In this document: positions 9,977-19,510 of the stretch, piece after piece
Position numbering within the stretch: the first letter of the stretch is position 1
How the letters are laid out: every line of letters begins with the position of its first letter
Source of the DNA: CAVPCZ01 sp963702445
GTDB lineage: Bacteria > Bacteroidota > Ignavibacteria > UBA10030 > UBA6906
Assembly (NCBI GenBank): GCA_963702445.1
Contig: CAVPCZ010000016.1
Coordinates: forward strand, 310,001 to 374,000
Reading direction: 5' to 3'
DNA length: 64,000 bases
Notes under the pieces: generated by a model
Databases searched by the model: none
What the model was told of the DNA's origin: nothing
What the model saw: only the letters and a program-made list of their open reading frames with translations
Translations under genes and position numbers: made by a program

Positions 9977-10673
9977 CCTTTCGCGTGTTCGAAATATTCA
10001 AGGCGTGCTGCGCGGACGCGCAGCGTGAACATCCAGATAAAGAGCAGCGTGAACCCGATCAGCGAGGCGAAGAACACCACGCGCATGTTCGGGGACATCT
10101 TGAATTCGATCACCGGGCCCGCGCCGTCGGGATCCCCTTTCGCCCCCGGATGCAGTCCGGTCATGATCCGGGGCATGATGAAGATGAAAAACGGCACCGT
10201 CACGGCGGCGATGATCGAATACACCGACGAGAGCGTTGCGCGTTTTTCTTCCACATCCACGGCGGAACGGAGCGAAAAGTAGGCCCCATAGATCAACAAC
10301 AGCACAAAGATGGAAGTTTCCCGCGGGTCCCAGTTCCAGAACGAACCCCAGTTGAACTTGGCCCAGATGGCGCCCGTGACGGTCGCCAGGATGCAGAACA
10401 GGAACCCGAGTCCCGCGGCAGCCGACGAGCGAGATGTCGTCCATCGGGTCCCGCCGCCGGAGGTAGCCGAATGCCGTAGACCATGCTGGTGAAAAACGCC
10501 ATGACGCTCAGCCACGCCGTCGGCACATGGAAGAAGATGAGCCGGGCCTTTTCTTCGAGACCGGGGATGAGGGGGAATTCGTACCAGTGCTGGGGTGATG
10601 CCGAGATGGGAAAGCCGATGGCGGCGACGATCACGAGGGTGAGCAGGACGCCGAGCGATATCCGCAGAGTCAT
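9973..10673 (-). CDS. ccmC: Heme handling protein CcmC (apparent frameshifts)
   Basis: Six-helix membrane protein that loads heme onto CcmE. The N-terminal helix is followed by FHVPTAWLS (periplasmic heme-ligand histidine region) and the tryptophan-rich WWD segment WGSFWNWDPRETS; the end has a final long helix. The frame is broken twice by synonymous doublets, CGG+C at 10466-10469 and GTC+G at 10423-10426. With these resolved the protein is 232 residues, typical for CcmC. It starts 5 bp after ccmB and overlaps ccmD. Confidence 0.92.
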
Positions 10674-10677
10674 GTCG

Positions 10678-11373
10678 TCAGTCTTTCCAGATATACTCAA
10701 AGAGCAGAATAGATGTCGTTACCACCACCACAATATACGAAATCAGGATTTGAAATTCACCACATGCCTCGCTGAACGGCATCCCGTCCGCGGCCAGCCG
10801 CGTGGCGTTGATGACGGTCATGAGCAGCGGGAGCAATATCGGGAACGAAAGGACCGGGTAGAGCGTCCCCTTGGTGTTCGCCCGGGCGATGATGGCCGCG
10901 ATGATGGTGGATGCGGCGGCCAGCCCGATGCTCCCCAGGGCTATCGTCGCCAGAAAGATGCTGTATGTCTGAACGGTAAATCCGGAAATGAGGAGCAGGT
11001 ACAGCACCACGGTGAGCACGGTCAGCCCCGCACCCAGCACAAGGTTGAACAGGAGTTTGCCGGCGAAGACCGCGCTCGGTGCGGCCGTGAGCTGGAGCGT
11101 CATGGCCGTCCCCCGCTCTTCCTCCATGACGAACGTGCGCGACAGTCCGGACATCGCCGCGAAGAAGATCACCACCCACAGCATGCCGGAGAGGACCTCC
11201 GGAGAGGCGCCTTCGCCGCCCGAGCGAAAACAGGATGATCGAGATCGTGGTGATCACGAACATCACCAGCGCGCTGATGGCATAGCGCGTCCGGAGTTCG
11301 GAGCGCCAGTCTTTCAGGAAGACCGCCCCGGTCGCCCGGAGCCAGCGCCGGACGGGCGTTCAGCGGCGGTCAT
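10678..11373 (-). CDS. ccmB: Heme exporter permease CcmB (apparent frameshifts)
   Basis: Six-helix permease partner of CcmA in the ABC complex that frees holo-CcmE. Reading from 11373 gives an N-terminus with FLKDWRSELRTRYA, a first helix, then SGLSRTFVMEEERGTA, the CcmB signature. The ATG overlaps the end of ccmA. One apparent missing base near 11355 and one doublet GGG+C at 11218-11221 interrupt the frame; corrected length is 231 residues. The first ten residues rest on my reconstruction; the rest is certain. Confidence 0.88.
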
Positions 11374-11983
11374 TCAGGTCCACCCGGGTGTGCACAGTGG
11401 TGACATCGCTCGGATCGTTTGTGGCCACCACAAGGATTCCCTTCTCGCGCTGCTCATCCATGATGGTGCGGACGATCGCCATGCCGTCCGCATCGAGATT
11501 TGCCATCGGTTCATCCAGTACCAGCACGGAGGGCCGGTGCGAAAGCGCCAGCGCATATTTGAGGCGCTGCTTCATGCCGGAGGAGAATCCCCGGACGGGA
11601 TCGCTCCGCCGGACATCGAGAGCGAGGCGTTCGAGGAGCGAACGGTGGGCCCCGTCATCGGACAGGCGACCCCGCAGCGCCATCGTGAGGCGCATGTTTT
11701 CCAGCGCGGAAAATTCGTCGTACACCTGGAGGTAGGGTGCCACGAGGCCGATCTGGGCGCGCCGGGCGTGTTCATCGAGCGGCCCATTCCCCGCCATCTC
11801 CATCTTTCCGCCCGTCGGCGTCAGCAGCCCGCAGAGGATTTTTACCAGCGTGGATTTCCCTGAACCGTTTCGTCCGGCCACCAGAAGCGTTTCGCCGTGA
11901 CCGACCGAAAAGTCGATTCCCGCAAAAATCGTCCGGCGGTTGAACGCCATCCTGAGTCCGCGGGCCGAGATCCTGATCTCCAT
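11360..11983 (-). CDS. ccmA: Heme exporter ATP-binding protein CcmA
   Basis: ABC ATPase of 207 residues that powers release of holo-CcmE together with CcmB. Walker A is GRNGSGKST (residues about 38-46), the signature is FSSGMKQR, and Walker B is VLVLDEPMANLD. The frame is intact. It begins 4 bp after a secreted metalloprotease gene, so the ccm genes appear to be the tail of a larger operon. Confidence 0.93.
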   Translation of the reverse strand: MEIRISARGLRMAFNRRTIFAGIDFSVGHGETLLVAGRNGSGKSTLVKILCGLLTPTGGKMEMAGNGPLDEHARRAQIGLVAPYLQVYDEFSALENMRLTMALRGRLSDDGAHRSLLERLALDVRRSDPVRGFSSGMKQRLKYALALSHRPSVLVLDEPMANLDADGMAIVRTIMDEQREKGILVVATNDPSDVTTVHTRVDLNDRR

Positions 11984-11987
11984 CCGG

Positions 11988-13677
11988 CTATTCCCTTACC
12001 ACGGCGATTTTCCCCATGACGCGTCTGTCGGGCAGCTCGATCACATACACATAGATGCCGGAGGATGCCGGCCCTCCTGTGTCAACCAGCCCATCCCAGA
12101 AGAACATCTGTTTGCCCATATTCAACACCGAGGCGGATGATGCAACGGCCCGCACAAGAACGCTCCCCGCATCGAAGATATACATGCTCCCCTGTACCTG
12201 CGTGGGACTGTTCACGGGGAAATACACCTGTGTACGGCCGTCCACCCTGAAGGGGTTCGGAAAAGGACGCCCTTCGACGAGCACTTCCGGGTCATAGTTG
12301 GACCGCGCGGTATCCTTGTCGACATACCAGATGGACCAGGTGGCCAGGTCCGCCACGTCAAGCTTTGAATACAGACCGGGGATCACGGCGCGGTATGAGG
12401 CGTCCGGTTGCGTGTTCCGGAGCCGGAGAACATACGGCAGAGACGGAGGAGCAGATTGCAGGGAAAGGTCCAGATCGGTATTCCCCGGAATCATCGTCAC
12501 GGTATCCGCACCGCGCATCACCTGGTAATAGCGGGAGGCGAAGGGGGAAAGGTAGCCCTGCAGGTCGCGCGATGGAGGAGTGAACTCCACCGGTAGCTGG
12601 CTTATGAACGGATATGCGGCGCCCTCGCTGTAGTACTTGACAGGATCCGCGCGTTCTGCGGTGAAGTAGTTCCAGAGCGTCCATTCCGCGAATGCCCCCG
12701 GCGCACCCGCTCCCTGAAGCCGCAGGGCATTGTCAATGGCTGTCATGGGGCGCGCGAGGCGGACCTGCTCCCACGTCCGGCGCATCGCGTCAATCCCGAA
12801 CCGCTTGCTGACGTAGTGTCCCCAGATGGCCCGGCTGTACATGATCAATTCATTGGAGGTGAACGGCTTGTCGGGATTCTTGAAATGCCCCCAGCCGGCA
12901 GACAAGGTAGTTGTAGTAGTCGTTCACGTCCGTGTAGGCGACATCTTCCATCCAGGTGGAGGTGATCTCGTACAGGAAGACGTCATTCGTCCAGAAGCCG
13001 TAGTTGCCGATCTGCAGGGCGTGATGCAGTTCATGGGCAAGTGTCACGCGAAGGGCGGGCATTCCGCGGTTTGCGTTCGGACGGACAAAAACAAAATCGT
13101 TGTCGATGGAGATGAATGTCGGGGATGTCATCCCTTCCGGCATCGCGGCATCTGGGGTGGTATACCCGTACATGTTGCCGAGTTCCATGACGTAGATGTC
13201 GTACTCCGGGCCCCCGCCGTTCCCGCCGTCCGTGCGGAGTGCGCCGTAGCCGAGCGTCGAGGACTCAAGAGGACCGACAAACGAGAGAATGGAGAATATC
13301 GAATCGACGTACTCCCGGGCTGTTCCGGGGAGCCTGTTGCCCGCACCGTCCAGCATCGCCGGAGCATTGAAGCCCGTGGTGTCAAAATGAACGCGAAATC
13401 CTCCGCTGACGACGCTGATTTGCATAACCGGGCGGGAAAGGATCTTCTGAAGGGACTGGATGGCGAACGGCGTCGGGTCCGGGCTCTGCTGCAGGGCGTG
13501 AGTGATCCCGGGCAACCCGCACTTGACGGCCTCCCCTTCCGGCGGCGCCGGGCCTGCTTCCATGATCTGTAGCGCCACGGGATGAGGCGCTGGTTGCTGC
13601 GCAAAGGCGGTTGACGAGAGTGTTGGCGCGAGTGCCAGGAGGGCTCCAATAAAGGCCGCGCGACATACGGTCAACAT
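11988..13677 (-). CDS. Secreted putative metalloprotease (MXAN_6640-like; one apparent frameshift)
   Basis: Exported protein of about 562 residues. A signal peptide ends near AFAQQ. The zinc-protease motif is HELHHALQ in the first half, with a glutamate-bearing helix ITSTWMEDVAY following as the likely third-ligand region. The C-terminus has a FlgD-like beta domain (FFWDGLVDTGGPASSGIYVYVIEL), often used for secretion or surface attachment in Bacteroidota relatives. The frame is broken once at 12903-12906 by the doublet CTT+G. It sits 4 bp before ccmA. Substrate is unknown, and the MXAN_6640 family name is from memory of similar architectures. Confidence 0.72.
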
Positions 13678-13787
13678 GCCGGCGGCGCGGCGGAACACCA
13701 GCCGGTCCGGGATTGCAGTCCGACACGATAGAGGGATCACTCCCGGAGGAATGAAAACGGTTCCGGCTCTTGGAGCAGGAGGGTTCC

Positions 13788-16023
13788 TCATCGGGCGAAC
13801 ACCCCCTGATGGACGGAGATGAGGTGGCGCTGTTCGTGAGACAGAATCAGGTCGAGCACACGCGGTGTGCTCAGAGACCCCACGGCAAAGCAGCGGACGC
13901 CGGGAGCGGACAGGATAGTCACGGGAGGTGTGAAGCGCCGCTCCCCCCGGCCGTACATGCACACAATCGATTCCCGCATCTGGTCCAGGATGACGATATC
14001 CTTCGCGCCGTCCCGGTCCACGTCATCCACGACGATGCTTTCTGGATCATCGCCCGGTACCAGAGGGCCGATCCACTCTTTCGGCGGTGACAGAAAACGG
14101 TCGGGACCACCGTAAGCGATCCCCAGGGAGTTTGCGGGAGCACCGAGCACAATCACCGCATCAAGATACGCGTCGTCGTCCACAAAGGCGGAGAACAGCG
14201 ATTTCACCTGGGCGGATGAATCCGGGAGACGGAAGAGGGGTTGAATGCGCTCGAAATCGTACCCGGCATCGGCCGGTGCGATCGCGATGCCGGAGACTCT
14301 CGCCGTCCGGTCGCGCGTGCCCAGGAGGAGATCCCTGCGAAGATTCCCCGAGAAGTCCCCGGCCGCCACAGCGGTAACGGTTCCCGCGAATGAGGGGGAG
14401 AAGGTGTGCTCCAGGAACTGCCGGCCCGCAAGCTCTTCGAAGTAGCCAATGGTCCGGTTCCCATTCTGATGTCCGTAGCGCACCAGCACAGAGAGCCGTT
14501 CGCCGGCTTGATCGGCGTCCACCATAAGCACATGAGGACGCGGACCGGTGGGGATGGAGAACTGACCGCACGCGATTCAGTCCGTTGCCGAGCCGGACGA
14601 CACCCAGAATGTCCTCGGCCGGATGCGTGGTGACCAGCGTGCGTTGAGCGCCGCTCCGGAGCGGCGTGGGGCGCACCGCCGTGGGGTGCCCGGGAACCGG
14701 ATAGGCCCGCTGTCCTTCCAGACGTCCTTCGCCGGTGTTGCGCAACACCGAGACGGAGGAGGATCCGGCATTGGCCACGGCGACATCCTGCCGGCCGTCG
14801 CCGTTCACATCCGCCAGGGACAAACCGGCCGGGCGGACTCCCACGCCATAGGCTGCAGGCCACTTCGACACGCTCCGGCCGGAGGCATTGGCCAGAACTG
14901 ACAGAGATCTGGCGTCCCTGCCGGCAAACACGAGATCGTTTCTCCGGTCGCCGTCTGCATCCGCGACGGCCCATGAGAGGGCGTCCGCACCCGCCCCGAA
15001 CATGTATCCGTCGGCAACGGTTACCGCGGAGGATCCCATCGCCACGAACATCCCCGATGTCGTGGAACAGACAAGGTCGGGGAAGAGATCGTTGTTTATC
15101 ATGGACAGGCGGACGCCGGTGGGTCTGGCCTGCACATCGATCTGTTCCTGCAGCGTGAACTCCCCCGCCGGGGTCCCGAGCACGTACGCAACGGCCTGCT
15201 CCCCGGGGAGTGTCACGGCCACGCAGAGTGTGCGGCGCTGTTTGACGGCCGTGACGTCGAGTCTGTCGGGTTCACCGGGCAGGTCCAGGCGAACCTGTTC
15301 GGAGAACATCGCCCGGCCGATCCCGAAGTGCACAAGAAGTCTCTCGGAAAGCCAGTCCAGGAGGATGACGTCCGTCAGGCGATCGCCGTTGAGATCCCCG
15401 GCATACATGTCGCTCACGGAAACCTCGGGAAAGAGTACAGGTCCGCGGCGCAGGCCGCCCTTTGGCGTTCCGAGAAGCGCGGCGACGCCCGGCATCGAAC
15501 GACCGAAAAGCAGCACGTCGGGCTGACCGTCCGCGTCGATGTCCGTGCTCACCATGCGTTCTGCGCGAACCTCGAGCTGGAGCACCGTCTCCCTCGCAGG
15601 CACGGAATTCCCTTTGATGATGCTGATTGCGGAGCCATTCGCGGAGAGTGAGATCACCTCCTGCTTCTGATCACGGTCGATGTCCACAACGAGGAGAGAT
15701 GATGTCGGCAGTGAAGTGGCGATGGATCCCGCCGGCAAAATCGCGCCATCCCCGGTGAGGGTGTATGTGAGGAGTCCGGAAGTGTCGGCGAACCCGACGA
15801 TGAGCAAGGGCGGTGCAGGGGGTATCGCGGGGGCGACAAGAACGGCGGCGGGTGTTCTGCCGAGGGCATAGTCGGTCTGTGGGCCGAAGGAGACCGTCGA
15901 GCGCTGGGCGAGCGCGAGGTATGTCCAGAAGAGATGTGCGGTAAAGACACCGTACAGCACGCTTCGCCGGGAGCGGCGCGGGATCGGCGGCAGGAACACT
16001 GAAGGTTGCATGGGCTCCGGCAT
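13788..16023 (-). CDS. Secreted VCBS/FG-GAP repeat protein (one apparent frameshift)
   Basis: 744-residue exported protein (N-terminal basic stretch and hydrophobic segment ending near LALAQ) made of repeated beta-propeller blades with DxDxDG-like calcium loops: DIDADGQPDVLLF, DLNGDRLTDVILL, DADGDRRNDLVFA, DVNGDGRQDVAVA and DVDRDGAKDIVIL. Such integrin-like propellers act in extracellular binding. The frame breaks at 14562-14565 on the doublet TCA+G. It is 10 bp after the thioesterase gene and 110 bp before the metalloprotease. Function is not predictable beyond surface or periplasmic binding. Confidence 0.8.
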
Positions 16024-16032
16024 CGGACTCCG

Positions 16033-16506
16033 TTAGACGGACCCCCGCCGTTTCAGGCGGAGATCGCGGCGCTGCAATGCCTCCTCATAGCGCCGGCGTT
16101 CTTCGTCCGTTTCCGGCAGAACCGGAGGCACGGGCATCGGCTTGCCGCGCTCATCGATGGCAACAAAGGTGAGATAGGCCGTATTGGATCGCCGTGAGGG
16201 CATCGCGGCGTTGCCGTGGGCGGTGACGCGCACACCCACTTCCATCGATGTATGGAACGCTCTGTTCACCGATGCCTCCAGCGTCACGACCTCACCCAGC
16301 CTGATCGGATGATGGAAATTCAACTCATCGACCGAGGCGGTGACGCACACGCGTCCCGAGTGGCGCTGTGAGGCGATGGCGGCGGCGATGTCGATCCAGT
16401 GCATCAGGGTCCCGCCCAGCAGGTTGCCGAGCTGATTGGTGTCATTCGGCAGAACAAGCTGTGTCGTGGTGACCTGCGACGCGGCAACGGGCTTCGGCTG
16501 CATCAC
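16033..16506 (-). CDS. Acyl-CoA thioesterase (hotdog fold, YciA/BFIT type)
   Basis: 157-residue hotdog-fold thioesterase predicted to hydrolyse acyl-CoA. The N-terminal LPNDTNQLGNLLGGTLMHWID carries the catalytic Asn/Asp region of the family, followed by FHHPIRLGEVVTLEA and a second edge strand SNTAYLTFVAID. The tail is charged. It overlaps bamD by 4 bp, so it is translationally coupled to an outer-membrane assembly gene. Confidence 0.85.
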   Translation of the reverse strand: MMQPKPVAASQVTTTQLVLPNDTNQLGNLLGGTLMHWIDIAAAIASQRHSGRVCVTASVDELNFHHPIRLGEVVTLEASVNRAFHTSMEVGVRVTAHGNAAMPSRRSNTAYLTFVAIDERGKPMPVPPVLPETDEERRRYEEALQRRDLRLKRRGSV

Positions 16507-17324
16507 AGGCTGGTCCCGGGCGGTACGGTGATGGAAGTCCCCGACGTACGGGAGCGGGGCTTCAGCACTTCGTCGATTTCCTTTTTGAAGTTCTCCATCT
16601 GCCTGCGCAGAACGCTGTCGGGAAAACGCTCGAGGAAACGGTTCACTTCCACCGACGCATCCTTGTAGCGGTCGCGTGAAATGAGCAGATCGACCTTGTC
16701 CAGGTACGCGAGGGGCGCATATTCCGTATCGTGGTACTTTTCAATCACGTCATCATAATAAAACAGCGCAGCGCGGTAGTACTCCATGATGGTGTAGAGC
16801 CGGGCGGTCTCGTACGCCTTTTTGGCCATACGCACGTTCAGTTCCTTGATCCGGGCCTCGGCTTCCACCGCCATGGGATGCGAAGGGTAGTATTCCACAA
16901 AACTCTGGAATTCGTCCAGGGCGCGCTTTGTGTATTGCTGATCGAGCGACGATTTGGGCGAGAGCTTGTAGTACGAAAACGCGAGTTTGTACAGCGCGTC
17001 GGGTACGCGCGGGCTCGCAGGATAGTTCCGTTTCACGACCATGTACTCAAACGCCGCCAGGAGATACTCCTCACGTTCGAGGCGGCATTCACCGAGATAG
17101 TATTGTGCATCCGCCGCGTAGGCGCTTCCCTGATACTGCAACGTGAGCACGGTGAATTCGTTGATAGCGTCCAGATAGCTGCCCCTGTCAAAGAGCGCCT
17201 TGGCCTGGGCAAACCGTTCCTCCACCGTCAACGTCTTCGTTGAATCTCCCGAACTGCACCCTGAGAGCAGCAGGGCGAATGCGGCGAGCACAACGATGGA
17301 TACTCTTCTCACCATACGACTCAC
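16503..17324 (-). CDS. bamD: Outer membrane assembly lipoprotein BamD
   Basis: Lipoprotein of 273 residues with lipobox LLLSGCSSG (acylated Cys about residue 23) and five TPR-like repeats, for example FDRGSYLDAINEFTVLTLQYQGSAYAADAQYYLGEC. These match BamD/YfiO, the essential partner of BamA in inserting beta-barrel proteins. It overlaps both neighbours by 4 bp (CapA-like upstream, thioesterase downstream), so expression is coupled. Confidence 0.9.
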   Translation of the reverse strand: MSRMVRRVSIVVLAAFALLLSGCSSGDSTKTLTVEERFAQAKALFDRGSYLDAINEFTVLTLQYQGSAYAADAQYYLGECRLEREEYLLAAFEYMVVKRNYPASPRVPDALYKLAFSYYKLSPKSSLDQQYTKRALDEFQSFVEYYPSHPMAVEAEARIKELNVRMAKKAYETARLYTIMEYYRAALFYYDDVIEKYHDTEYAPLAYLDKVDLLISRDRYKDASVEVNRFLERFPDSVLRRQMENFKKEIDEVLKPRSRTSGTSITVPPGTSL

Positions 17325-18343
17325 TCCTTTGATACTCCAGTGGACAACGTACGTGCGCGTTCAAGCACGCGGTCGGCATCAGCGCCGGGCGGCAGAAACG
17401 CAGGCTGGAAGCCTGCCTTCACCGGGAGACAGCGGACGGATCCGATGCGCGTGAAGCCGGTCCCCTTCTCCAGCACGAGGGCGACCGCATAGCTGTGCTC
17501 GGTCCAGAATTTTCCCGGCTGCCGGAAGACAAAATTTCCCAGTGAATGCACGATCAGCTTGCCGTCCCGGCGTTCCCATCCATACGGCACGTGGGGATGG
17601 TGGCCCAGCACGACATCAGCCCCCGCCTCCGCCGCGGCCCGCCCGAAGGTCCGCACCCCGGCCCCGGCGCGTTCCCGGTATTCCTCCCCTCCGTGATAAC
17701 TCAGGATAAGAAAATCCGCCGAATCACGCCAGACCCTCATCCGCGGGAAGAGGCGCGCCGTATCCGCCCACGCCACCAGCGTGTCCCATCCCGCCGGACG
17801 CATATTCATGATGGCGGTGCACGCGAAAAAGGCGATGCGTATTCCGTTGCGCTCGATCAGCGCAGGCTCGTACAGATCCTGTGCACGTCTTGCCGATCCC
17901 GCAAAGGGGATGCCGGCGGCATCCAGATTGCCCATGGTCTCCGACAACCCGCGGAAACCATAGTCCAGCGCATGGTTGTTGGCGGTTGCCACCATGCTGA
18001 TGCCCGCCAGCCGGAGCATACGCGCGCCGATCGGCGGACCGGTAAAGATCAGATTGTTCCGCGGGTGCTCGGTCTCTCCTCCCTGCTCTGAAAGGCAGGA
18101 CTCCAGATTCGCGAACACCAGATCATATGCCGCAAACGTGTCGCGCACGGCAACGAACGGGAACAACGTGTCCCCGGCGAGCATCACGCGTCCGACATGC
18201 CGCCCCAGATTCACGTCACCGACGGCAAGCAGGCGAACGGTGGCAACCTCGGGGAGAACAGATCCCTGCTGACCGGGGGAAGGTCCCCCTCCGGTTTCAC
18301 CCCAGAGAGCGGCCAGAAGCCAGAGCAGATGGAGAACAGGCAT
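17321..18343 (-). CDS. CapA-family metallophosphatase-like protein
   Basis: 340-residue protein with a short N-terminal hydrophobic signal and the PGA_cap fold: GDVNLGR, NLESCLS, ATANNHALDYG, SYHGGEEY and GHHPHV, the metal-ligand motifs of the calcineurin-like superfamily. CapA homologues act in poly-gamma-glutamate capsule synthesis, but many stand-alone members have unknown roles and no capB/capC genes are near. It overlaps bamD by 4 bp. Confidence 0.82.
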   Translation of the reverse strand: MPVLHLLWLLAALWGETGGGPSPGQQGSVLPEVATVRLLAVGDVNLGRHVGRVMLAGDTLFPFVAVRDTFAAYDLVFANLESCLSEQGGETEHPRNNLIFTGPPIGARMLRLAGISMVATANNHALDYGFRGLSETMGNLDAAGIPFAGSARRAQDLYEPALIERNGIRIAFFACTAIMNMRPAGWDTLVAWADTARLFPRMRVWRDSADFLILSYHGGEEYRERAGAGVRTFGRAAAEAGADVVLGHHPHVPYGWERRDGKLIVHSLGNFVFRQPGKFWTEHSYAVALVLEKGTGFTRIGSVRCLPVKAGFQPAFLPPGADADRVLERARTLSTGVSKE

Positions 18344-18352
18344 CCGCAGGCC

Positions 18353-18979
18353 TCAGCTTCTCGAAATAAAGAGCAAATAGACTGCAACCCCCACCGCTCC
18401 GAGGAGGATCAGGGGTTCCAGCCATGAAGAGAAGAGACCCTCGGGGGGCAGGACGCCGCGGGTTGCAGGCACGCCGGGAGCTTCCAGGCGTTCCAGATCG
18501 TCCACCAGCACCGTGTCCGTATACTGCTCGCGCCAGGTTTCGCCGATAAGGAGATGTCCGGTCGTCCGGTCCACGATCTTTCCCCAGAGCGCGAGCGTCA
18601 CTGTGCGGTCCACCAGACGCGCGCTGAAGAGTCCGGGCCTTCGCGGATTCACCAGCTCCACATGCATGTCGGTGATGCCGAATTCCGCGGCATAACGTGC
18701 CGTTTCAGAGTATTCCGGGACGTGGCCGCTTGCCCGTGCGGCTTTGAGGACGGGCTCTTCGAGAAACCAGGCCTCGCCTGCCGGCAGGAGCGTGACGGCG
18801 AGAGACGAAGAATCGGATGGCGGGAGCAGTGCAAACGCGCGCCGCGCGATGGAGTCTGCGAGCGCCTGCGACACCCGGATGGTTGTCGGGACGGGTCGGC
18901 TCCCGTTCTGTGCCATCACGGGAGATGCGACCAGTGCACCGAGAAGAATCCACAGCCAGGTCACAGCCAAGCGGCGCAT
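18353..18979 (-). CDS. Hypothetical exported, C-terminally anchored protein
   Basis: 208-residue protein not recognised as a known family. A signal peptide (MRRLAVTWLWILLGALVASPVMAQ) and a C-terminal membrane helix (residues about 190-205, ending LLFISRS) suggest an anchored periplasmic protein. The middle has a strand-rich region with ITDMHVELVNPRRPGLFSARLVDRTVTLALWGK, which looks like a ligand- or protein-binding domain. I use the ATG at 18979. Neighbours are a small membrane protein upstream and the CapA-like gene 10 bp downstream. Confidence 0.6.
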   Translation of the reverse strand: MRRLAVTWLWILLGALVASPVMAQNGSRPVPTTIRVSQALADSIARRAFALLPPSDSSSLAVTLLPAGEAWFLEEPVLKAARASGHVPEYSETARYAAEFGITDMHVELVNPRRPGLFSARLVDRTVTLALWGKIVDRTTGHLLIGETWREQYTDTVLVDDLERLEAPGVPATRGVLPPEGLFSSWLEPLILLGAVGVAVYLLFISRS

Positions 18980-19013
18980 CGTCACTCCGGAAGTCTCGTG
19001 TGCAACACTGCCC

Positions 19014-19301
19014 TCAGGCTTGCGGAGATTGGGTCCCCGGGTGCGCATCGTTCTTTGCAAAGAGCGATTTCTTGTAGAGAATACCCAGGGGGATGATGAC
19101 ACAATAGCCAAGAACCAGCAGGAGCGGCGCCACGACCAGGGGCAAAAATCCCTCCACCGACCCTTCGAGCATTGCCAGATATCCGGCCGCAATCACCAGA
19201 AGGCCCAGTCCGAGGATCAGGAAATTCTCGCGCCCGAGCGGAAGCAGATCGTCCTTGAAGCCCTTGCGGATCTTTCCCTTCTGTTTCGCTTGTTTTGCCA
19301 C
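19014..19301 (-). CDS. Small two-helix membrane protein (DUF3098-like)
   Basis: 95-residue protein with a basic N-terminus, then two membrane helices (FLILGLGLLVIAAGYLAML and FLPLVVAPLLLVLGYCVIIPLGIL) and a short charged tail. The pattern is that of DUF3098 proteins of Bacteroidota, an assignment from memory. I start at the GTG at 19301, which has GGAG nine bases upstream; an upstream in-frame extension would run through a terminator hairpin and is not credible. It is the first gene of the long minus-strand train to ccmF. Confidence 0.6.
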   Translation of the reverse strand: MAKQAKQKGKIRKGFKDDLLPLGRENFLILGLGLLVIAAGYLAMLEGSVEGFLPLVVAPLLLVLGYCVIIPLGILYKKSLFAKNDAHPGTQSPQA

Positions 19302-19332
19302 AGTCCATTCTCCACGATGTTTCAGATTGCCC

Positions 19333-19371
19333 TTAAAATAAAAGCCCAGCGTTGGGGGGAACGCCGGGCTT
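19333..19371 (-). terminator. Rho-independent terminator or leader attenuator
   Basis: Minus strand: 12-bp stem (AAGCCCGGCGTT pairing with AACGCTGGGCTT, one G-U pair), a C6 loop, then TTATTTTAA. It lies 140 bp after lolD but downstream of a promoter-like site at 19423-19452, so it may also act inside the leader of the next operon. Confidence 0.65.
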
Positions 19372-19422
19372 GACCATGTTCCGTACAACAGTCAGGGGAG
19401 AAACTGTCGTATAGGTCAACCG

Positions 19423-19452
19423 TAAATGTACGAAATAATCCGCCTTTGTCAA
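19423..19452 (-). promoter_or_regulatory. Candidate promoter for the 19.3-7.4 kb operon
   Basis: Minus strand TTG (19450-19452), 19-base spacer, TACATTTA (19423-19430), one base off TAnnTTTG. It would give a leader of about 115 bases before the GTG at 19301, containing the hairpin at 19333-19371. Confidence 0.4.
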
Positions 19453-19510
19453 GTACCCGGACAAAATATTTTTCAGACCTGGATTCATGCGTGTTCTGGC
19501 ACCTTTTTGG

